64,000 nucleotides of DNA from Clostridia bacterium (GCA_017431005.1 JAFRLY010000057.1:62001-126000); one strand, 5' to 3'. Counted from the stretch's first letter, positions 48,675-58,276 are shown. Made by a program: numbers and translations. Notes: generated by a model not told the origin, from the letters alone.

Positions 48675-50840
48675 TCAGACGTTTTCCCAGAAAATATACC
48701 TGCCGGGATCCACCCGCCGCTCGGTCCCGTTCAGGCGGACAAGGGTTTTCACCGGGGTTTCCAGCTCACAGCGGATCTTATCCCCCTCGTATTCCCAGAG
48801 GGCGGAAACGGTTCCCTGCCGGGTGTCGAGCCTGGCGCGGAGCCAGCCGATCCGGGCGTCGGGATGCGGCGCGTAAATCAGCTCGGCAAAGCCCGGCTGA
48901 TCCTCCGCGTGCGTCAGGCCGGCGGCCTGCTCGAAGATCCAGTCCGCCACGGCGCCGTAGGCATAATGGTTGTAGGAGTTCATGTCCGCGGACCAGAACG
49001 TGCCGTCCTCATGGATGCCGTCCCAGTGCTCCCAGACCGTGGTGGCACCCTTGGAAACCGGATAGAGCCAGCCGGGATACTCCCGGCGCAGCACGAGATC
49101 CCAGGCCACGTCCGCGTGGCCCCAGGCGCTGAGCACGTGCAGGATATACGGCGTGCCCACAAAGCCGGTGCGCAGCTGCGTGCCGTCGGCCCGGACCATC
49201 GCCGCCAGGGCGTCCGCGGTCTTCTGCGGATCCTCCGCCAGGCCGAAATGAACCGCCAGCACATGCTCCGTCTGGGTTTCGTACGTCGGGAAGGTCCTCC
49301 GGAAGGCCGCAACGATTCTTTCCTTCAGGGCCTCATAGACGGAAACGTCCTGCCCCAGCAGGCGCCCGGCCTTCACCACCAGCTCCGCCGCGTGGGCGTA
49401 ATAGGCGCTGGCGATGAAGTCCTCCCGGGTGGAGCCCTTGTAGCTGCCGGAAGGCGCGTCCAGGCCCAGCCAGTCGCCGAAGTGGAAATGGTCGATCCAC
49501 AGGTCCGGCTGCTTCGTGACAGAGGTGATGAAGTCCACCCATGCCTTCATGCAGGCGAACTGGTCCGCCAGCACCTCCGGATTGCCGTAGGTTTGGTAAA
49601 TCTGCCAGGGGCAGATCACCGCCGCGTCGCCCCAGGCGGCGCTGCCGTCCGCCTCCGGCATCACGTCCGGAATCACCTGGCCGATTTCGCCGGAGGGCCG
49701 CTGATCCGCCGCCATATCGCGCAGCCACTTCCGGAAGAAGCGCTCCGTGTCAAACAGATAGGCGGCGGTTTTGATGAACACTTCCGCGTCCCCGGTCCAG
49801 CCCAGCCGCTCGTCCCGCTGGGGGCAGTCGGTGGGCACGTCCAGGAAGTTGCCCCGCTGGCCCCATACGATGTTGGAGAACAGCCTGTTCAGCATCGCGT
49901 TCCCGGACTTCAGCCAGCCGGTGCGGCGCATGCCGGAATGCACGACGACGGCGGTGAAGCTTTCCGGCTTCGGCTCCCCGGGCCAGGAAAGCAGACGGAT
50001 ATACCGGAAGCCGAAGAAGGTCAGCCGGGGATGCCAGGTCTGCCGCCCGTCGCGGCAGATATACGTCACCTGCGCCTTCGCGCTGCGGTAGTTCTCGTTG
50101 TACCAGTTGCCGTCCCTGTCCTGGACCTCGGCATGGTCGAAGAACACCTTCTCCCCCGCCTTCGCGTCCAGGGTGAATTCCACATAGCCGGTGACCTCCT
50201 GGCCGAAATCCACCACCGTGTCCCCGCCGGGTGTCCGGAAAATCCGGCAGGCGGCCACGCGCTCCGTTTCCAGGATTTCCTCCCCCTCCTGGGGGATCAG
50301 AATGTCCTTGGACCATGCCAGCGGCCTGACCGGCTGCCAGCCGTCCGGCTTGGTCCGGGCGTCGTAGATTTCCCCGTCGTAGATTTCGCTGAACCGTACG
50401 GGGCTTTCCGCCCACTGCCAGGCTTCATCCGTCGTGATCGTTTCCTCCGACCCGTCGGCGTAGCAGAGGCGCAGGGAGGCGATCAGCCCGCAGGGCTGCT
50501 GATACCGCCGCTTCTTGTCCTCGCTGTCCAGCCAGCCCGGCATGGGAGACCGGAACCAGCCCCGGCCCACGGTGACGCGGAGCTCGTTCTCCCCCTGCAG
50601 CAGGCCCGTCACGTCGTAGGTCTGCACCTGCAGGCGGTGCTCATAGCTGGTCCAGCCAGGAGCCAGCACGTAATCGCTCACCCGCCGGCCGTTGAGCTGC
50701 GCTTCATAAATGCCCAGAGCTGTGATCTCCAGTTCAGCCTTCGCAGGCTGCTTTTCCGCCGCGAACTGCCTGCGGAATACCGGGCAGACATCGCCCGGAT
50801 CCTGCGAAACGGTGATCCAGGAGCTGTTTTTGATCCTCAT
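48675..50840 (-). CDS. GH78 alpha-L-rhamnosidase
   Basis: The 721-residue cytoplasmic enzyme has N-terminal beta domains (Bac_rhamnosid_N-type, with AQLNGRRVSDYVLAPGWTSY) and the canonical barrel motif DVPTDCPQRDERLGWTGDA (~residue 335-353), which supplies acid residues. A C-terminal beta domain ends it. It releases terminal alpha-L-rhamnose from pectin, glycolipid or flavonoid glycosides. RBS AAGGAGGGG precedes ATG. Twelve bases after the GH3 gene, in the hydrolase operon. Confidence 0.92.
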   Translation of the reverse strand: MRIKNSSWITVSQDPGDVCPVFRRQFAAEKQPAKAELEITALGIYEAQLNGRRVSDYVLAPGWTSYEHRLQVQTYDVTGLLQGENELRVTVGRGWFRSPMPGWLDSEDKKRRYQQPCGLIASLRLCYADGSEETITTDEAWQWAESPVRFSEIYDGEIYDARTKPDGWQPVRPLAWSKDILIPQEGEEILETERVAACRIFRTPGGDTVVDFGQEVTGYVEFTLDAKAGEKVFFDHAEVQDRDGNWYNENYRSAKAQVTYICRDGRQTWHPRLTFFGFRYIRLLSWPGEPKPESFTAVVVHSGMRRTGWLKSGNAMLNRLFSNIVWGQRGNFLDVPTDCPQRDERLGWTGDAEVFIKTAAYLFDTERFFRKWLRDMAADQRPSGEIGQVIPDVMPEADGSAAWGDAAVICPWQIYQTYGNPEVLADQFACMKAWVDFITSVTKQPDLWIDHFHFGDWLGLDAPSGSYKGSTREDFIASAYYAHAAELVVKAGRLLGQDVSVYEALKERIVAAFRRTFPTYETQTEHVLAVHFGLAEDPQKTADALAAMVRADGTQLRTGFVGTPYILHVLSAWGHADVAWDLVLRREYPGWLYPVSKGATTVWEHWDGIHEDGTFWSADMNSYNHYAYGAVADWIFEQAAGLTHAEDQPGFAELIYAPHPDARIGWLRARLDTRQGTVSALWEYEGDKIRCELETPVKTLVRLNGTERRVDPGRYIFWENV

Positions 50841-50852
50841 GGGATCCCCTCC

Positions 50853-53252
50853 TTATCGGATATCTCCCAGGGTATAGAACGCACGGGTTTTTCCCTCTGT
50901 ATATGCATTCTCCGTCACCGTGAAGGAATCCTTTAATCGGATGTCCTCGGAGGAGGATCCGATCTGCACCTCGAACGCGCCCTTTTCTATCTTCCAGCGC
51001 ATATCCTCGTCCAGGAAAGCCGTCTGGCTGGGCTGCAGCAGGAAGCTGACCGTCTTTTCCTCACCGGGCCGCAGGGAAACCCGGGCGAAGCCCTGCAGTT
51101 CCTTTCCCGGGCGGGTCATGGAGGCGTGAACGTCCTTAACGTACATCTGTACGATTTCAGTGCCTTCGCGTTCCCCGGTGTTTTTCACCTTCAGGGAGAT
51201 GCGCACCGGCTCAAAGGGCGTGGTTTCCCGCCTGTCCAGCTCCAGGCCGCTGTAGGCGAAGGAGGTGTAGCTCAGCCCGTGCCCGAAGCAGTAGCGGGGC
51301 GCGTGGGGGCAGTCCACATAATCGTTGAAGCCGATGCTTGGGCCCTGGGTCCACATGGAGCCGTTGGGATGGTTGTAATACACGGGAATCTGGCCCGCGC
51401 GCCGGGCGGTGGTCAGGGGCATTTTTCCGGAGGGATTCAGCCTGCCGAGCAGGGCGTCCGTCACAGCTTCCGCGGTATAAACGGCGGGGTTCCAGCATTC
51501 CAGGATCGCGTTCAGGTTTTCGTCCGCCGCGTCGCTGGAAATGGGACGGCCGTCGAAATGGATGCCGATCATGGGCTTGCCCAGCTTTTTCGCCGCCCGG
51601 ATGAAGGCGTCCTGGCAGGCGGGCAGGTTGATGTCCGTGCCGTCCACGCCCTCGCCCATGGTGGCGATGGAGCCGGAGCCGTTCTTGCCGCCCAGGGTCA
51701 GCAGGATCACGTCCGCTTCCCCGGCGATCTTCAGCGCTTCCGTGAACAGGCTTTCGTCAGCGCCCGCCTTGTGATAGCCCCTGGCCCACAGGATACGGGC
51801 TCCCGGCATTTCCGCTCTCAGCGCGTCCAGCAGACTGCGGCAATTCGGCTTCAGCTTCTGCAGCACGTCATTGAAACGGTCCGTCTCGTCTTCCTCCACC
51901 TGGGTGCCGGGCACATAGGATACCTGGCTGACTTCGCCGTTGCCCTTCACGCCGGCCATGGAGTTTTTGGCCGCCCGCTGGGCTTCCACCATGGACAGAT
52001 GGGTATATCCGCCGAAATAATACCGGGCGTTGGCGGCCGCCGGGCCGATGACGGCGATGGTCTTTTCCCGTCCCGTCAGGGGCAGTATACCGTCGTTCTT
52101 CAGCAGCACCAGGGCCTCCCGGGCGCTCTGCGCGGCGGCATTCTCATCCCCGGGGCGGTGCACCGTGTTCTCCAGCTCCTCCCCGGTCAGGGCGAAGGGA
52201 TGCTCGAACAGGCCCATCCGGAACTTGGCTTCCAGCACCCGCAGCACCACCCGGTCCAGCAGGGCGGGATCCGCCTCGCCGTCCGCGAACTTCTGCTTCA
52301 GCTCATCCGCGTAGGCCTTGGGCATGGGCAGCTCGACGTCCAGGCCTGCGTTCAGGCAGCGGAGGCCCGCTTCGCCCATGGTTTCGCCGATTCCCTGATA
52401 TTCATGGGCGTTGCTGGCTCCGCCGTAGTCGGACACGGTGACGCCCTCAAAGCCCATTTCGTTCCGCAGGATGTCCGTCAGATAATGCCTCGAGGCATGG
52501 ATGGGCAGGCCGTTCACGGACCCGTAGCAGGGCATGACGCCGCGAAGGTTCGCTTCAGTGATCGCAGCCTGGAAGGGCTTGCCGTAGATTTCCATCAGCA
52601 GCCGTTCCCCCGCGTCCACATGCGCCCCGTGAATGGCCCCGGCGGAGTTGTGGAAGCCGAAGAAGTGCTTGGCGGAGGCATCCGGTGTGCGCCCGGCGGT
52701 AACCGTCTCCTGAATGCCGTGGGTATAGGCCGCGCCCATGGCGGCGGCCAGGGTGGGATCCTCTCCGTAGGGCTCGCACTGGCGTCCCATGCGGGAATCC
52801 CGGGAAATGTCCAGCACCGGCGCCAGAATCTGGGTGATGCCGAAGGCCGCCTCCTGGCGGCTCACGATCTCCCCGATCCTTCTTTCCAGTTCCGGGTCAA
52901 AGGCGGAACCCCGGCTGACGCCGGAGGGGAACGTGGTGGTATCCTGCATCAGCGGTCCGCACAGGCCCTCCATGTGAAACACGGCGGGAATATGATGCGG
53001 GCTGTTCTCCATCACGATGGTCTGCAGCTCCCGCTGCCAGTCCGCGATTTCCTCCATGCTGCCGCAGGCGCGGAACTCCAGGGTGCTGATCTGCCCGATG
53101 CCGTTCTTAAAGAAGGGGGCCATCCGGTCCTCATACCCCTTGATGGCAAACACGCCCGTAAGCTGGGCCATTTTTTCGTCCAGGGTCATTTCTTTCAGCA
53201 GCAGTTCCGCCCTCTCCTGGGGCTGCTTCTCGGCGTTCATATAATCTTTCAT
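50853..53252 (-). CDS. Intracellular GH3 beta-glycosidase (BglX/xylosidase type)
   Basis: The 799-residue enzyme lacks a signal peptide, unlike the three GH3 proteins at the window start. The barrel has SAKHFFGF (~194-201), PCYGSVNG and VTVSDYGG with nucleophile Asp275. The second domain carries LLTLGGKNGSG, and the C-terminus holds a fibronectin type III-like domain (YVKDVHASMTRPGKELQGF). RBS GGAGGG lies inside the last codons of the DUF5605 gene, one base upstream. It probably removes beta-glucose or beta-xylose from the imported oligosaccharide. Confidence 0.92.
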   Translation of the reverse strand: MKDYMNAEKQPQERAELLLKEMTLDEKMAQLTGVFAIKGYEDRMAPFFKNGIGQISTLEFRACGSMEEIADWQRELQTIVMENSPHHIPAVFHMEGLCGPLMQDTTTFPSGVSRGSAFDPELERRIGEIVSRQEAAFGITQILAPVLDISRDSRMGRQCEPYGEDPTLAAAMGAAYTHGIQETVTAGRTPDASAKHFFGFHNSAGAIHGAHVDAGERLLMEIYGKPFQAAITEANLRGVMPCYGSVNGLPIHASRHYLTDILRNEMGFEGVTVSDYGGASNAHEYQGIGETMGEAGLRCLNAGLDVELPMPKAYADELKQKFADGEADPALLDRVVLRVLEAKFRMGLFEHPFALTGEELENTVHRPGDENAAAQSAREALVLLKNDGILPLTGREKTIAVIGPAAANARYYFGGYTHLSMVEAQRAAKNSMAGVKGNGEVSQVSYVPGTQVEEDETDRFNDVLQKLKPNCRSLLDALRAEMPGARILWARGYHKAGADESLFTEALKIAGEADVILLTLGGKNGSGSIATMGEGVDGTDINLPACQDAFIRAAKKLGKPMIGIHFDGRPISSDAADENLNAILECWNPAVYTAEAVTDALLGRLNPSGKMPLTTARRAGQIPVYYNHPNGSMWTQGPSIGFNDYVDCPHAPRYCFGHGLSYTSFAYSGLELDRRETTPFEPVRISLKVKNTGEREGTEIVQMYVKDVHASMTRPGKELQGFARVSLRPGEEKTVSFLLQPSQTAFLDEDMRWKIEKGAFEVQIGSSSEDIRLKDSFTVTENAYTEGKTRAFYTLGDIR

Positions 53253-53253
53253 G

Positions 53254-54804
53254 TTATCCCTCCACCTTCATTGCCAGCACCGCCAGGTTTTCCCTGCCCG
53301 GCAGCTTGATTTTCGTTTCGCCCGATGCAGTTTCACAGATCGTTTCCCGGGTCATTTTCCAAATGTCGATGACCTCCACCCGGTATTTTTTGTCCTTGGG
53401 CAAGCGCAGGGTCTGCTCGCCATAGCACTGCAGATCGTTGAACCAAAGATAGGCGTCTTCGCTGCAGTGAGCTTCCCAGATGTGTTCCCCCGCCAGGTGC
53501 AGGGAACGGTTCTGAATATCCATCCGGTGAATGCTCTTGCCAAATAAGGTCATGGCATGGCGCATTTCCTCCGGGAGCGTGGACAGGGCCTTTTCAAGGG
53601 ATGCTTCGTCCATCTGCGCAATGGCCGTAATGCCGCCGGAGGAGGGCGTCAGGGGCCCGGGCAGGCTTTCCATGATCTGCCGCAGGAAGGCGATGCGCCG
53701 TGGGCTTTCACCCTTCAATTTCCCGCCCTTGCCCCACCAGAGAATATCATCGTCTGATAAGAAGGTTTCCCCGTGGGTGCAGTACCCGCCGGAAGCATAG
53801 CACCGCCAGAAGCGGCGCACCATCTCTTGACCGGAAATGCTGCCCCACAGATAGGGGAGGTTCCCTTCATAGCAGCATTCGTCAATGACCACCGGCTTTT
53901 GGTATTCCCTGATCCAACGGGGGATCTCCGTCAGGGCTTTGGTTTGCAGGCTGGCATGGGTGATGTTGGGGCGCGTGTGATCCCAGAAGCACATGCAGTT
54001 GTGGTTAGACAACAAATGATGATAAGGGTCGTTGTCCGCCACGTATTCCTCGATTTCCTCCCAGTCGGCCAGGGATTTAACATCCATGTTGATGTCGTAC
54101 TCGTTGGCCAGGCTCCACCAGATATACGGCTTGGCGGAAAAGCGGCGGAGCAGGTAATCCAGGTATTCCAGGTTGTTCTTCTGCGGCAGTCCGGCAAAGC
54201 CCCAGCGGTCATAGGGATGGAACAGAATCAGATCCACCTGGATTCCCATGGCGCCGATACGATCCATAATCCTTTCAAACCGCTGCCAGAAGAGGACGTT
54301 CGGCCTGCCCGTATCCCAGGAGCCGTTTTCCTTTTTTTCAAAAGCGTAGCAGGGCGGCTCGTTTTTATTGTAATCATAATCCTTGGGGAAAACGCACATG
54401 CGCACCTTGTTGAAGGGCGCATTTTTCAGGCTTTCCAGCGTTTCCTCCACCAGCGCGTCCTCCTGGGAGGCCAGGGCGTACACCGTGGTGCCGAAGGGAA
54501 TGAAGAGCGTGCCGTCCGCGTATTCAAAATGCGTGCTCACCGCCCGGACCGGGCCGTGCTGCTCCCGCGCCGCCTCGCAGACTTCCTCCCCTTCCGCTTC
54601 CACGCAGCCGGTGACCTTCCAGCGCCAGGTTCCCGCCTGTTCGGGCAGGAAGCGTATAATATAACGCCCGTCGCCGTCGTAAAATCCCTTCACGGTTCTC
54701 ACGGTATCTCCGCAGGAAAATGTCGCCTGCAGGTCAATCTGTGCCCAGGCATCCGTCAGCGGAGCGCCGGAGAAGGAGAGCTCAAAAGTTTCATATTGCC
54801 GCAC
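53254..54804 (-). CDS. DUF5060/DUF5605 glycoside hydrolase-like protein
   Basis: The 516-residue protein has an N-terminal DUF5060-like beta domain (~1-85) and a TIM barrel (~90-420). The barrel resembles DUF4038/DUF5605 hydrolases: FNKVRMCVFPKDYDYNKN, QVDLILFHPYDRWGF, WWSLANEYD with a likely acid/base Glu, and VVIDECCYEG with a likely nucleophile Glu. Activities known in neighbouring families include beta-apiosidase and glycan endo-hydrolases, so the substrate is open. The start is GTG at 54804, eight bases after AAAAGGAGG; an upstream ATG would lie across the terminator at 54823. Confidence 0.8.
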   Translation of the reverse strand: MRQYETFELSFSGAPLTDAWAQIDLQATFSCGDTVRTVKGFYDGDGRYIIRFLPEQAGTWRWKVTGCVEAEGEEVCEAAREQHGPVRAVSTHFEYADGTLFIPFGTTVYALASQEDALVEETLESLKNAPFNKVRMCVFPKDYDYNKNEPPCYAFEKKENGSWDTGRPNVLFWQRFERIMDRIGAMGIQVDLILFHPYDRWGFAGLPQKNNLEYLDYLLRRFSAKPYIWWSLANEYDINMDVKSLADWEEIEEYVADNDPYHHLLSNHNCMCFWDHTRPNITHASLQTKALTEIPRWIREYQKPVVIDECCYEGNLPYLWGSISGQEMVRRFWRCYASGGYCTHGETFLSDDDILWWGKGGKLKGESPRRIAFLRQIMESLPGPLTPSSGGITAIAQMDEASLEKALSTLPEEMRHAMTLFGKSIHRMDIQNRSLHLAGEHIWEAHCSEDAYLWFNDLQCYGEQTLRLPKDKKYRVEVIDIWKMTRETICETASGETKIKLPGRENLAVLAMKVEG

Positions 54805-54822
54805 AGGAACAACCTCCTTTTG

Positions 54823-54853
54823 TAAAAAGCCGCCGTCCGGATCGGGCGGCGGC
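54823..54853 (-). terminator. Terminator/attenuator between the secreted-protein gene and the hydrolase operon
   Basis: Minus-strand stem GCCGCCG / CGGCGGC is followed by TTTTT and then, within five bases, the AAAAGGAGG site of the DUF5605 gene. No promoter fits between it and the hydrolase genes, so those genes are probably reached by read-through. Confidence 0.85.
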
Positions 54854-54891
54854 CTGGATTGAAACATGAATCAGCCCGGCGGAGCTTTACC

Positions 54892-55965
54892 TTACTCTGT
54901 CACGAACGCCAGGGTCTGCTCGATGGCGCCGAAGGGCTGCACATCTTCAGCCTTGTAGTTAAGCACCATGTCGGCGGCATAGCCTTCGGTGGTCAGGTCG
55001 CCGGCGGTTTCAAGATGCAGCACGAAGGAATAGGTGGTCATGTCGATTTCATAGGTGCCCTTGTCGATATCCATGCGGTTGCCCATGAAGTCGGCGTAAA
55101 TCAGCGCGGTGCCGTCATCGTACAGCTCGCAGATCATGTCAGCGTTCACGCCGTCCATGCCGGGCACGGGGATCTGGCCCTTCAGCGCATAGGCCACTTC
55201 AGCCTCCTTCACCACGGTCAGCGTCACTTCGTCACCGTCGGTGGAAACATAGGTGTAGGTGCCGTCCTCGTTCTTCGTCACGGTGGCGCCGGCGTCGCTC
55301 TCATCGTTGGGGGTCAGCACGATTTCGGTCTGGTCTTCATTCATGGCGAAGGTGCCTTCCACATACATTACAACCAGATCGTCGTATTTGCCGTTGACCT
55401 TCAGGTCCAGCGTGGCGGTTTCATCCTCGGGATTGATCAGGGACAGAATGGAGACGGCCTGCTCGCCCTTGTATTCGTTGGCGAAGGCGGAATTCTCCGG
55501 ATCGGTGTCCAGATTATAGACCGCGTTGCCGCCGCCGATACCGGTCAGGGTTTCCATATCGTTGTAGATATGGGTTTCATCCATGGCGCAGCGGTCGATC
55601 TCGTTGCCGTCGAAATCGTAGAAAATCACGGTGTAGGGCGCGGTGCCGGTGGGGATTTCAGCGCCTTCTTCTGCGGCCGCGGCTGAGGCGCGGTCCGGCC
55701 AGCAGGCGTATCCCTTTTCCTCCGCCACCACCTCATAGGTGCCGGTGTAGACGATCTGGTTCAGGGCGTAGCCGGCGTAGAACACCTTGCCGAAGCCGGG
55801 CACCTCGTCATAGAAATGGAAGAAGTAATCCATCCAGAAACCCACGTCGTATCCGTAGGCAAAATAGGTGTTGGCCAGGTTGGGCACTTCATTCTCCGCA
55901 ACCGCCGCGGTCATCAGGGACAAGCTCATCATCAGGCAGAGCAGCAGGGCGATCAGCTTTTTCAT
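54892..55965 (-). CDS. Secreted protein of unknown function
   Basis: The 357-residue protein has a signal peptide cleaved near AVA-EN (~residue 23). The rest is acidic and rich in short beta strands. A Tyr/Phe-rich N-terminal part holds YFAYGYDVGFWMDYFFHFYDEVPGFG. A repeated pattern of DDLVVMYVEGTFAMNEDQT and DDGTALIYADFMGNRMDIDKGTYEI, both lipocalin/calycin-like, follows. No catalytic motif or anchor is recognised. It is the first gene after a promoter with the 21-bp direct repeats also found at the transporter operon, so it belongs to the same response and leads the hydrolase operon. A surface glycan-binding role is only a guess. Confidence 0.7.
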   Translation of the reverse strand: MKKLIALLLCLMMSLSLMTAAVAENEVPNLANTYFAYGYDVGFWMDYFFHFYDEVPGFGKVFYAGYALNQIVYTGTYEVVAEEKGYACWPDRASAAAAEEGAEIPTGTAPYTVIFYDFDGNEIDRCAMDETHIYNDMETLTGIGGGNAVYNLDTDPENSAFANEYKGEQAVSILSLINPEDETATLDLKVNGKYDDLVVMYVEGTFAMNEDQTEIVLTPNDESDAGATVTKNEDGTYTYVSTDGDEVTLTVVKEAEVAYALKGQIPVPGMDGVNADMICELYDDGTALIYADFMGNRMDIDKGTYEIDMTTYSFVLHLETAGDLTTEGYAADMVLNYKAEDVQPFGAIEQTLAFVTE

Positions 55966-56018
55966 GATTTGTATCCTCCTTCTGTTTCAGGCACGGTTAT
56001 TTCCGTGTTTCTGGGTTT

Positions 56019-56081
56019 ATTGTGCCATGGGCGGAGGAAAAAAGCTGTATGAAATCCGATAAAAAACCCCGCTAATCCGAC
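56019..56081 (-). promoter_or_regulatory. Direct-repeat operator and promoter of the secreted-protein/hydrolase operon
   Basis: On the minus strand GTCGGATTA and ATCGGATTT start exactly 21 bases apart. The second copy is followed after 27 bases by CACAAT, a candidate -10; TTTCCT lies at offset 11-16 between them. The same layout occurs at 62218-62280. Two half-sites two helical turns apart fit an AraC-type DNA-binding domain, probably the YesN-type regulator at 56088. Confidence 0.65.
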
Positions 56082-56087
56082 ATGAAT

Positions 56088-56858
56088 TCATGACCGGAAC
56101 TGCTTCTGGTATTCCCGGGGCGTCATGCCGAAGTGCTTCTTGAACTGTTCGGTAAAGTAGGAATAATTGCCGAAGCCCACCGTATTGGCAGCCATGGATA
56201 TGGTCATGTCCTCCCGCTGCAGCAGCTCACCCGCCAGGGTGATGCGCTTTTCCTGAATGTATTCCGATACGGTCATGCCGTATTTTTTCTTAAACAGCCG
56301 CGTCAGGTGATCGGCGCTCACATAGCATTGCGCCGCAAGATCACGCACGGACAGCTCGTCCGCGAGGTGTCCGTCGATATAGCTTACGGCGGTTTCCAGG
56401 GCGTTTGCGGTTTCGCTTTTGGTTTCCTTTGCCAGGGAATCGATATACTGCCGGCCGTATTGCTTGATCTGTTCGCTCTGCCGCCGCTGCGTCACGTTTT
56501 CCCTGGCCCTGTTCAGAATTTCGGTCAGCTTCTGATAGCGGACGGGCTTGAGCACGTACTCCATGCAGTTCAGGTGCACGGCGGTCCGGGCATAATCAAA
56601 TTCGTCATGGGCGGTCAGGATGATGCACTCCGTGTTCCGGCTGTGCTCGTTCATGTACTCAATCAGCTTGAGCCCGCTTTCTCCCGGCATTTCAATATCG
56701 CTGACCAGAACGTCGATATAGGTCTTTTTGATGATGCTCACAGCTTCCTGATAGCTTTCCGCCGTCAGCACCCTGTCAAAACCCAGTACGTCCCAGTTGA
56801 TTCCGTCCAGCATGCCCTGGATGACCAGCTGCTCATCATCCACGATCAGGATATTCAT
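56088..56858 (-). CDS. YesN-type response regulator
   Basis: The 256-residue protein has a receiver domain (~1-120) with acidic Asp7/Asp8 and phosphorylation site Asp54 in LVSDIEMPG, and Lys near ~103 in VLKPVRYQK. Residues ~155-256 form an AraC-type double helix-turn-helix (VRDLAAQCYVSADHLTRLFKKK, ISMAANTVGFGNYSYFTEQFKKHFG), ending TPREYQKQF. It is activated by the sensor kinase whose gene overlaps by four bases upstream. It likely binds the direct repeats at 56052-56081 and 62251-62280. Confidence 0.93.
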   Translation of the reverse strand: MNILIVDDEQLVIQGMLDGINWDVLGFDRVLTAESYQEAVSIIKKTYIDVLVSDIEMPGESGLKLIEYMNEHSRNTECIILTAHDEFDYARTAVHLNCMEYVLKPVRYQKLTEILNRARENVTQRRQSEQIKQYGRQYIDSLAKETKSETANALETAVSYIDGHLADELSVRDLAAQCYVSADHLTRLFKKKYGMTVSEYIQEKRITLAGELLQREDMTISMAANTVGFGNYSYFTEQFKKHFGMTPREYQKQFRS

Positions 56859-58276
56859 GTCTGCGCCTCCTTCGTTTCCCCCTCATCGGCTGTCATGAAG
56901 GGTACAACCAGATAAATCTGCGTGCCCAGGCCTTCGCCGCTGGAGAAATGCACATCTCCTTCCTCCCCGTAAAACAGCTCAATGCGCCGCATGCAGTTGT
57001 AGATTCCGATATGCTTATGCCCTGCCGCGTCCACATACGGCTCCCCGGCCTGCAGCTTTTCCAGCACCTCCGGCCGGATGCCGCTGCCCGTATCCGTAAT
57101 GGCGATATGCAGGACTTCCCTGCCGTTTTTGTTCCGGTCCTTCTGGACGGATACCACGATTTCGATGGCTTCCCTGGGCTCCAGGGCATACTTGATGGCG
57201 TTTTCCACAAAATTCTCAATCAGCAGCGGCGGGATCAGGGCGTCCATGCAGCTTTCCTCCGCCTGATACACGTAGGAAAACCGTCCCGGAAAACGGATGC
57301 GCTGGATACGGATGAAATTATCGACAAATTCCAGCTCCTGCCGGACGGTGACCAGCTTCTGTCCCCGGCGCAGCACATAGCGGAAATAATCCGTCAGACA
57401 CAGCGTGTAATCCTGGATCACCTCATAATTCTTTGACTGGGCCAGGGCGTAAATCATGTTGTAGGAATTGAGCAGCATATGGGGATTCACTTGCAGGCGC
57501 AGGTTTTCCATTTCGGTTTCCAGAATTCTGACATCCTTATCATAGGAAGCCTGCACCTCGTCCGCCATATCGTTAAAGCCATGGAAAAGCGACAGATAAT
57601 CGTCGCTGACCCGGTCGCCCTGTTCAGGGATGCGGTAGTTCCTGTCCTCCCCGAAGGCGCGGGTAGCTGTGTTCAGCGTTTCTATCGGGTCCAGGACGTC
57701 TTTTTGCAGCCGCTTATACAGGAACGGACACAGCAGCAGGGTGATAAAGGCTATGATCTGCGCAATCCAGAACCAGACCGGAAGCGAACGGAGAGCAAAA
57801 CTGTAGGGAAAGGTCACCAGCACGCTGAGGCCGCTGTCCGGATCCTGCCAGAAATAACGATTCCGTGTCTGCAGCAGCTTCCTGTAATCTTCCGCCGCGC
57901 CTGTTTCTCCCTCCTGTGTCAGCACCTGATAAGCTGTCTGCCCATCCAGGGATACATACAGGCTGCCCCCGTTCGGTGAAACCACCGATAACAATCCCGA
58001 AATCTTCCGGGCGAAGGAGGCGGGAAAATCCGCCGTCAGATCGATATTCTCATACCGGCATTGCAGAACAACCTTTTCCCCGTAAGCGGAAAGCCCGTTG
58101 TTACCGACCAGATAGGCCAGCTGGCTGCCCTGGACGGCGGATACAATGGAAATCACGATGCAGATCAGGCTCACCGGCAGCACCAGCACCAGCAGCATGG
58201 TCATGATTCTGTGGCGCAGCCTCCGGAACAGGGGACGGTACCAGAACCAGTCGTACAGCGCCTGACGGTTTATCAC
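56855..58276 (-). CDS. YesM-type sensor histidine kinase
   Basis: The 473-residue membrane kinase has a helix at ~25-50, an extracellular sensor region of ~120 residues, a second helix (~165-185) and a HAMP-like linker. The phospho-acceptor box is LQVNPHMLLNSYN, with His266; the usual NPHFLYN reads NPHMLLN. N-box LIENFVENAIKYA and G-box DTGSGIRPEVL complete it. The start is the GTG at 58276, eight bases after GGAGG; the ATG 15 bases upstream lacks a site. The sensor likely responds to an external sugar or loaded binding protein. Confidence 0.9.
   Translation of the reverse strand: MINRQALYDWFWYRPLFRRLRHRIMTMLLVLVLPVSLICIVISIVSAVQGSQLAYLVGNNGLSAYGEKVVLQCRYENIDLTADFPASFARKISGLLSVVSPNGGSLYVSLDGQTAYQVLTQEGETGAAEDYRKLLQTRNRYFWQDPDSGLSVLVTFPYSFALRSLPVWFWIAQIIAFITLLLCPFLYKRLQKDVLDPIETLNTATRAFGEDRNYRIPEQGDRVSDDYLSLFHGFNDMADEVQASYDKDVRILETEMENLRLQVNPHMLLNSYNMIYALAQSKNYEVIQDYTLCLTDYFRYVLRRGQKLVTVRQELEFVDNFIRIQRIRFPGRFSYVYQAEESCMDALIPPLLIENFVENAIKYALEPREAIEIVVSVQKDRNKNGREVLHIAITDTGSGIRPEVLEKLQAGEPYVDAAGHKHIGIYNCMRRIELFYGEEGDVHFSSGEGLGTQIYLVVPFMTADEGETKEAQT

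Noticed and set aside
41606-53252. Possible CRISPR or phage content in the long minus-strand operon
   Set aside because: No regularly spaced repeats, integrase, transposase or phage structural genes were seen; all open frames match sugar-degrading enzymes.
54805-54867. Upstream ATG extension of the DUF5605 protein
   Set aside because: It would translate through the terminator stem at 54823, while the GTG at 54804 has an ideal AAAAGGAGG site.
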